NCBI RefSeq assembly: GCF_900105075.1
Contig: NZ_FNSK01000001.1
Location: forward strand, 3,073,001 to 3,137,000
Direction: 5' to 3'
From: Rhodobacter sp. 24-YEA-8
GTDB lineage: Bacteria > Pseudomonadota > Alphaproteobacteria > Rhodobacterales > Rhodobacteraceae
Length of the DNA: 64,000 bases
Part shown: positions 63,869 to 64,000 of the stretch, piece after piece
Layout of the letters: each line of letters opens with the position of its first letter
Position numbering within the stretch: position 1 is the first letter of the stretch
Notes under the pieces: model-generated
What the model saw: the letters and a program-made list of their open reading frames with translations, nothing else
The model's database searches: none
Told to the model about the DNA's origin: nothing
Position numbers and translations under genes: made by a program

Positions 63869-64000
63869 ATGGCTGCGTTTGACTATATCATCATCGGGGC
63901 TGGATCGGCCGGCTCGGTTCTGGCGGAACGGCTGAGTGCCTCGGGCAGGTTCTCTGTCCTGGTTCTGGAGGCCGGCGGCAGCGACCGGCGGTTCATGATC
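63869..64000 (+). CDS. GMC-family oxidoreductase, N-terminal part (cut by window end)
   Basis: From ATG 63869 the frame stays open to the end and gives 44 residues. [19 protein letters not shown] is the FAD-binding loop, and [12 protein letters not shown] is the second strand with the ribose-binding Glu of GMC oxidoreductases such as choline or alcohol dehydrogenase. The substrate cannot be judged from this piece. It begins 115 bp after fdhE and is probably a separate unit. Confidence 0.85.
   Translation, partial: MAAFDYIIIGAGSAGSVLAERLSASGRFSVLVLEAGGSDRRFMI

Noticed and set aside
1..64000. CRISPR array, rRNA operon or insertion sequence
   Set aside because: No regularly spaced repeats, rRNA signatures or transposase-like frames were seen on either strand.

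Overview
The window is GC-rich alphaproteobacterial chromosome, most likely a member of the Rhodobacterales (Paracoccaceae/Rhodobacteraceae). This rests on the hemD / Mic60-like / hemY neighbourhood, the style of the argG, ahcY and tsaD-gpsA genes, frequent ATGA-type overlaps, and a hairpin-plus-ATATTT dispersed repeat. No CRISPR array, rRNA operon or complete mobile element is present. One tRNA gene (Thr, anticodon CGT) is present.

Layout. 1-13.6 kb is mostly housekeeping: argG, ilvA, an HD hydrolase, ahcY, DUF2853, an Fsr-like exporter, the tsaD-gpsA-yciI-EVE operon, and hemD-mic60-hemY. 13.6-17.5 kb is a BenE-type transporter, a MocR/PdxR-type regulator and the PLP-homeostasis protein YggS; two matched pairs of a 9-bp direct repeat with identical 23-bp spacing suggest one regulon. 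17.6-18.8 kb holds three successive broken gene remnants. 19.0-24.0 kb is a siderophore uptake locus: RhtX/FptX-like permease, small unknown protein, TonB-dependent receptor and AraC regulator. 24.0-49.3 kb is a large catabolic island. It contains a ten-gene minus-strand operon for the CoA-dependent aerobic 2-aminobenzoate (anthranilate) pathway, centred on a 2-aminobenzoyl-CoA monooxygenase/reductase, and a divergent enoyl-CoA hydratase / 3-hydroxyacyl-CoA dehydrogenase pair. It then has an isatin-hydrolase-like gene, two phytoene-desaturase-like flavoproteins, a second MarR, a split indolepyruvate-type 2-oxoacid:ferredoxin oxidoreductase, and a five-gene peptide-type ABC importer. 50.0-53.1 kb is a prophage remnant beside tRNA-Thr whose far edge is fused into a host APP1-like phosphatase gene. 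53.6-57.8 kb carries a histidine kinase, an unusual NtrC-like regulator and a LysR regulator. 58.2-63.8 kb is a membrane-bound formate dehydrogenase operon with fdhE, followed by a GMC oxidoreductase cut by the window end.

How the island may work (inference). Isatin hydrolase would make isatinate, which is 2-aminophenylglyoxylate, an aryl 2-oxoacid. The TPP- and Fe-S-dependent IorAB-type enzyme next to it could decarboxylate this directly to 2-aminobenzoyl-CoA, as phenylglyoxylate oxidoreductases make benzoyl-CoA. 2-Aminobenzoyl-CoA is the substrate of the monooxygenase/reductase in the adjacent operon, and the ligase would serve free anthranilate. RidA could hydrolyse the enamine/imine product, and the hydratases, dehydrogenases and thiolase would finish by beta-oxidation. 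The locus would thus be a MarR-controlled route from an indole derivative (for example indole-3-acetate or isatin) to central metabolism. This joined pathway is the most interesting content of the window.
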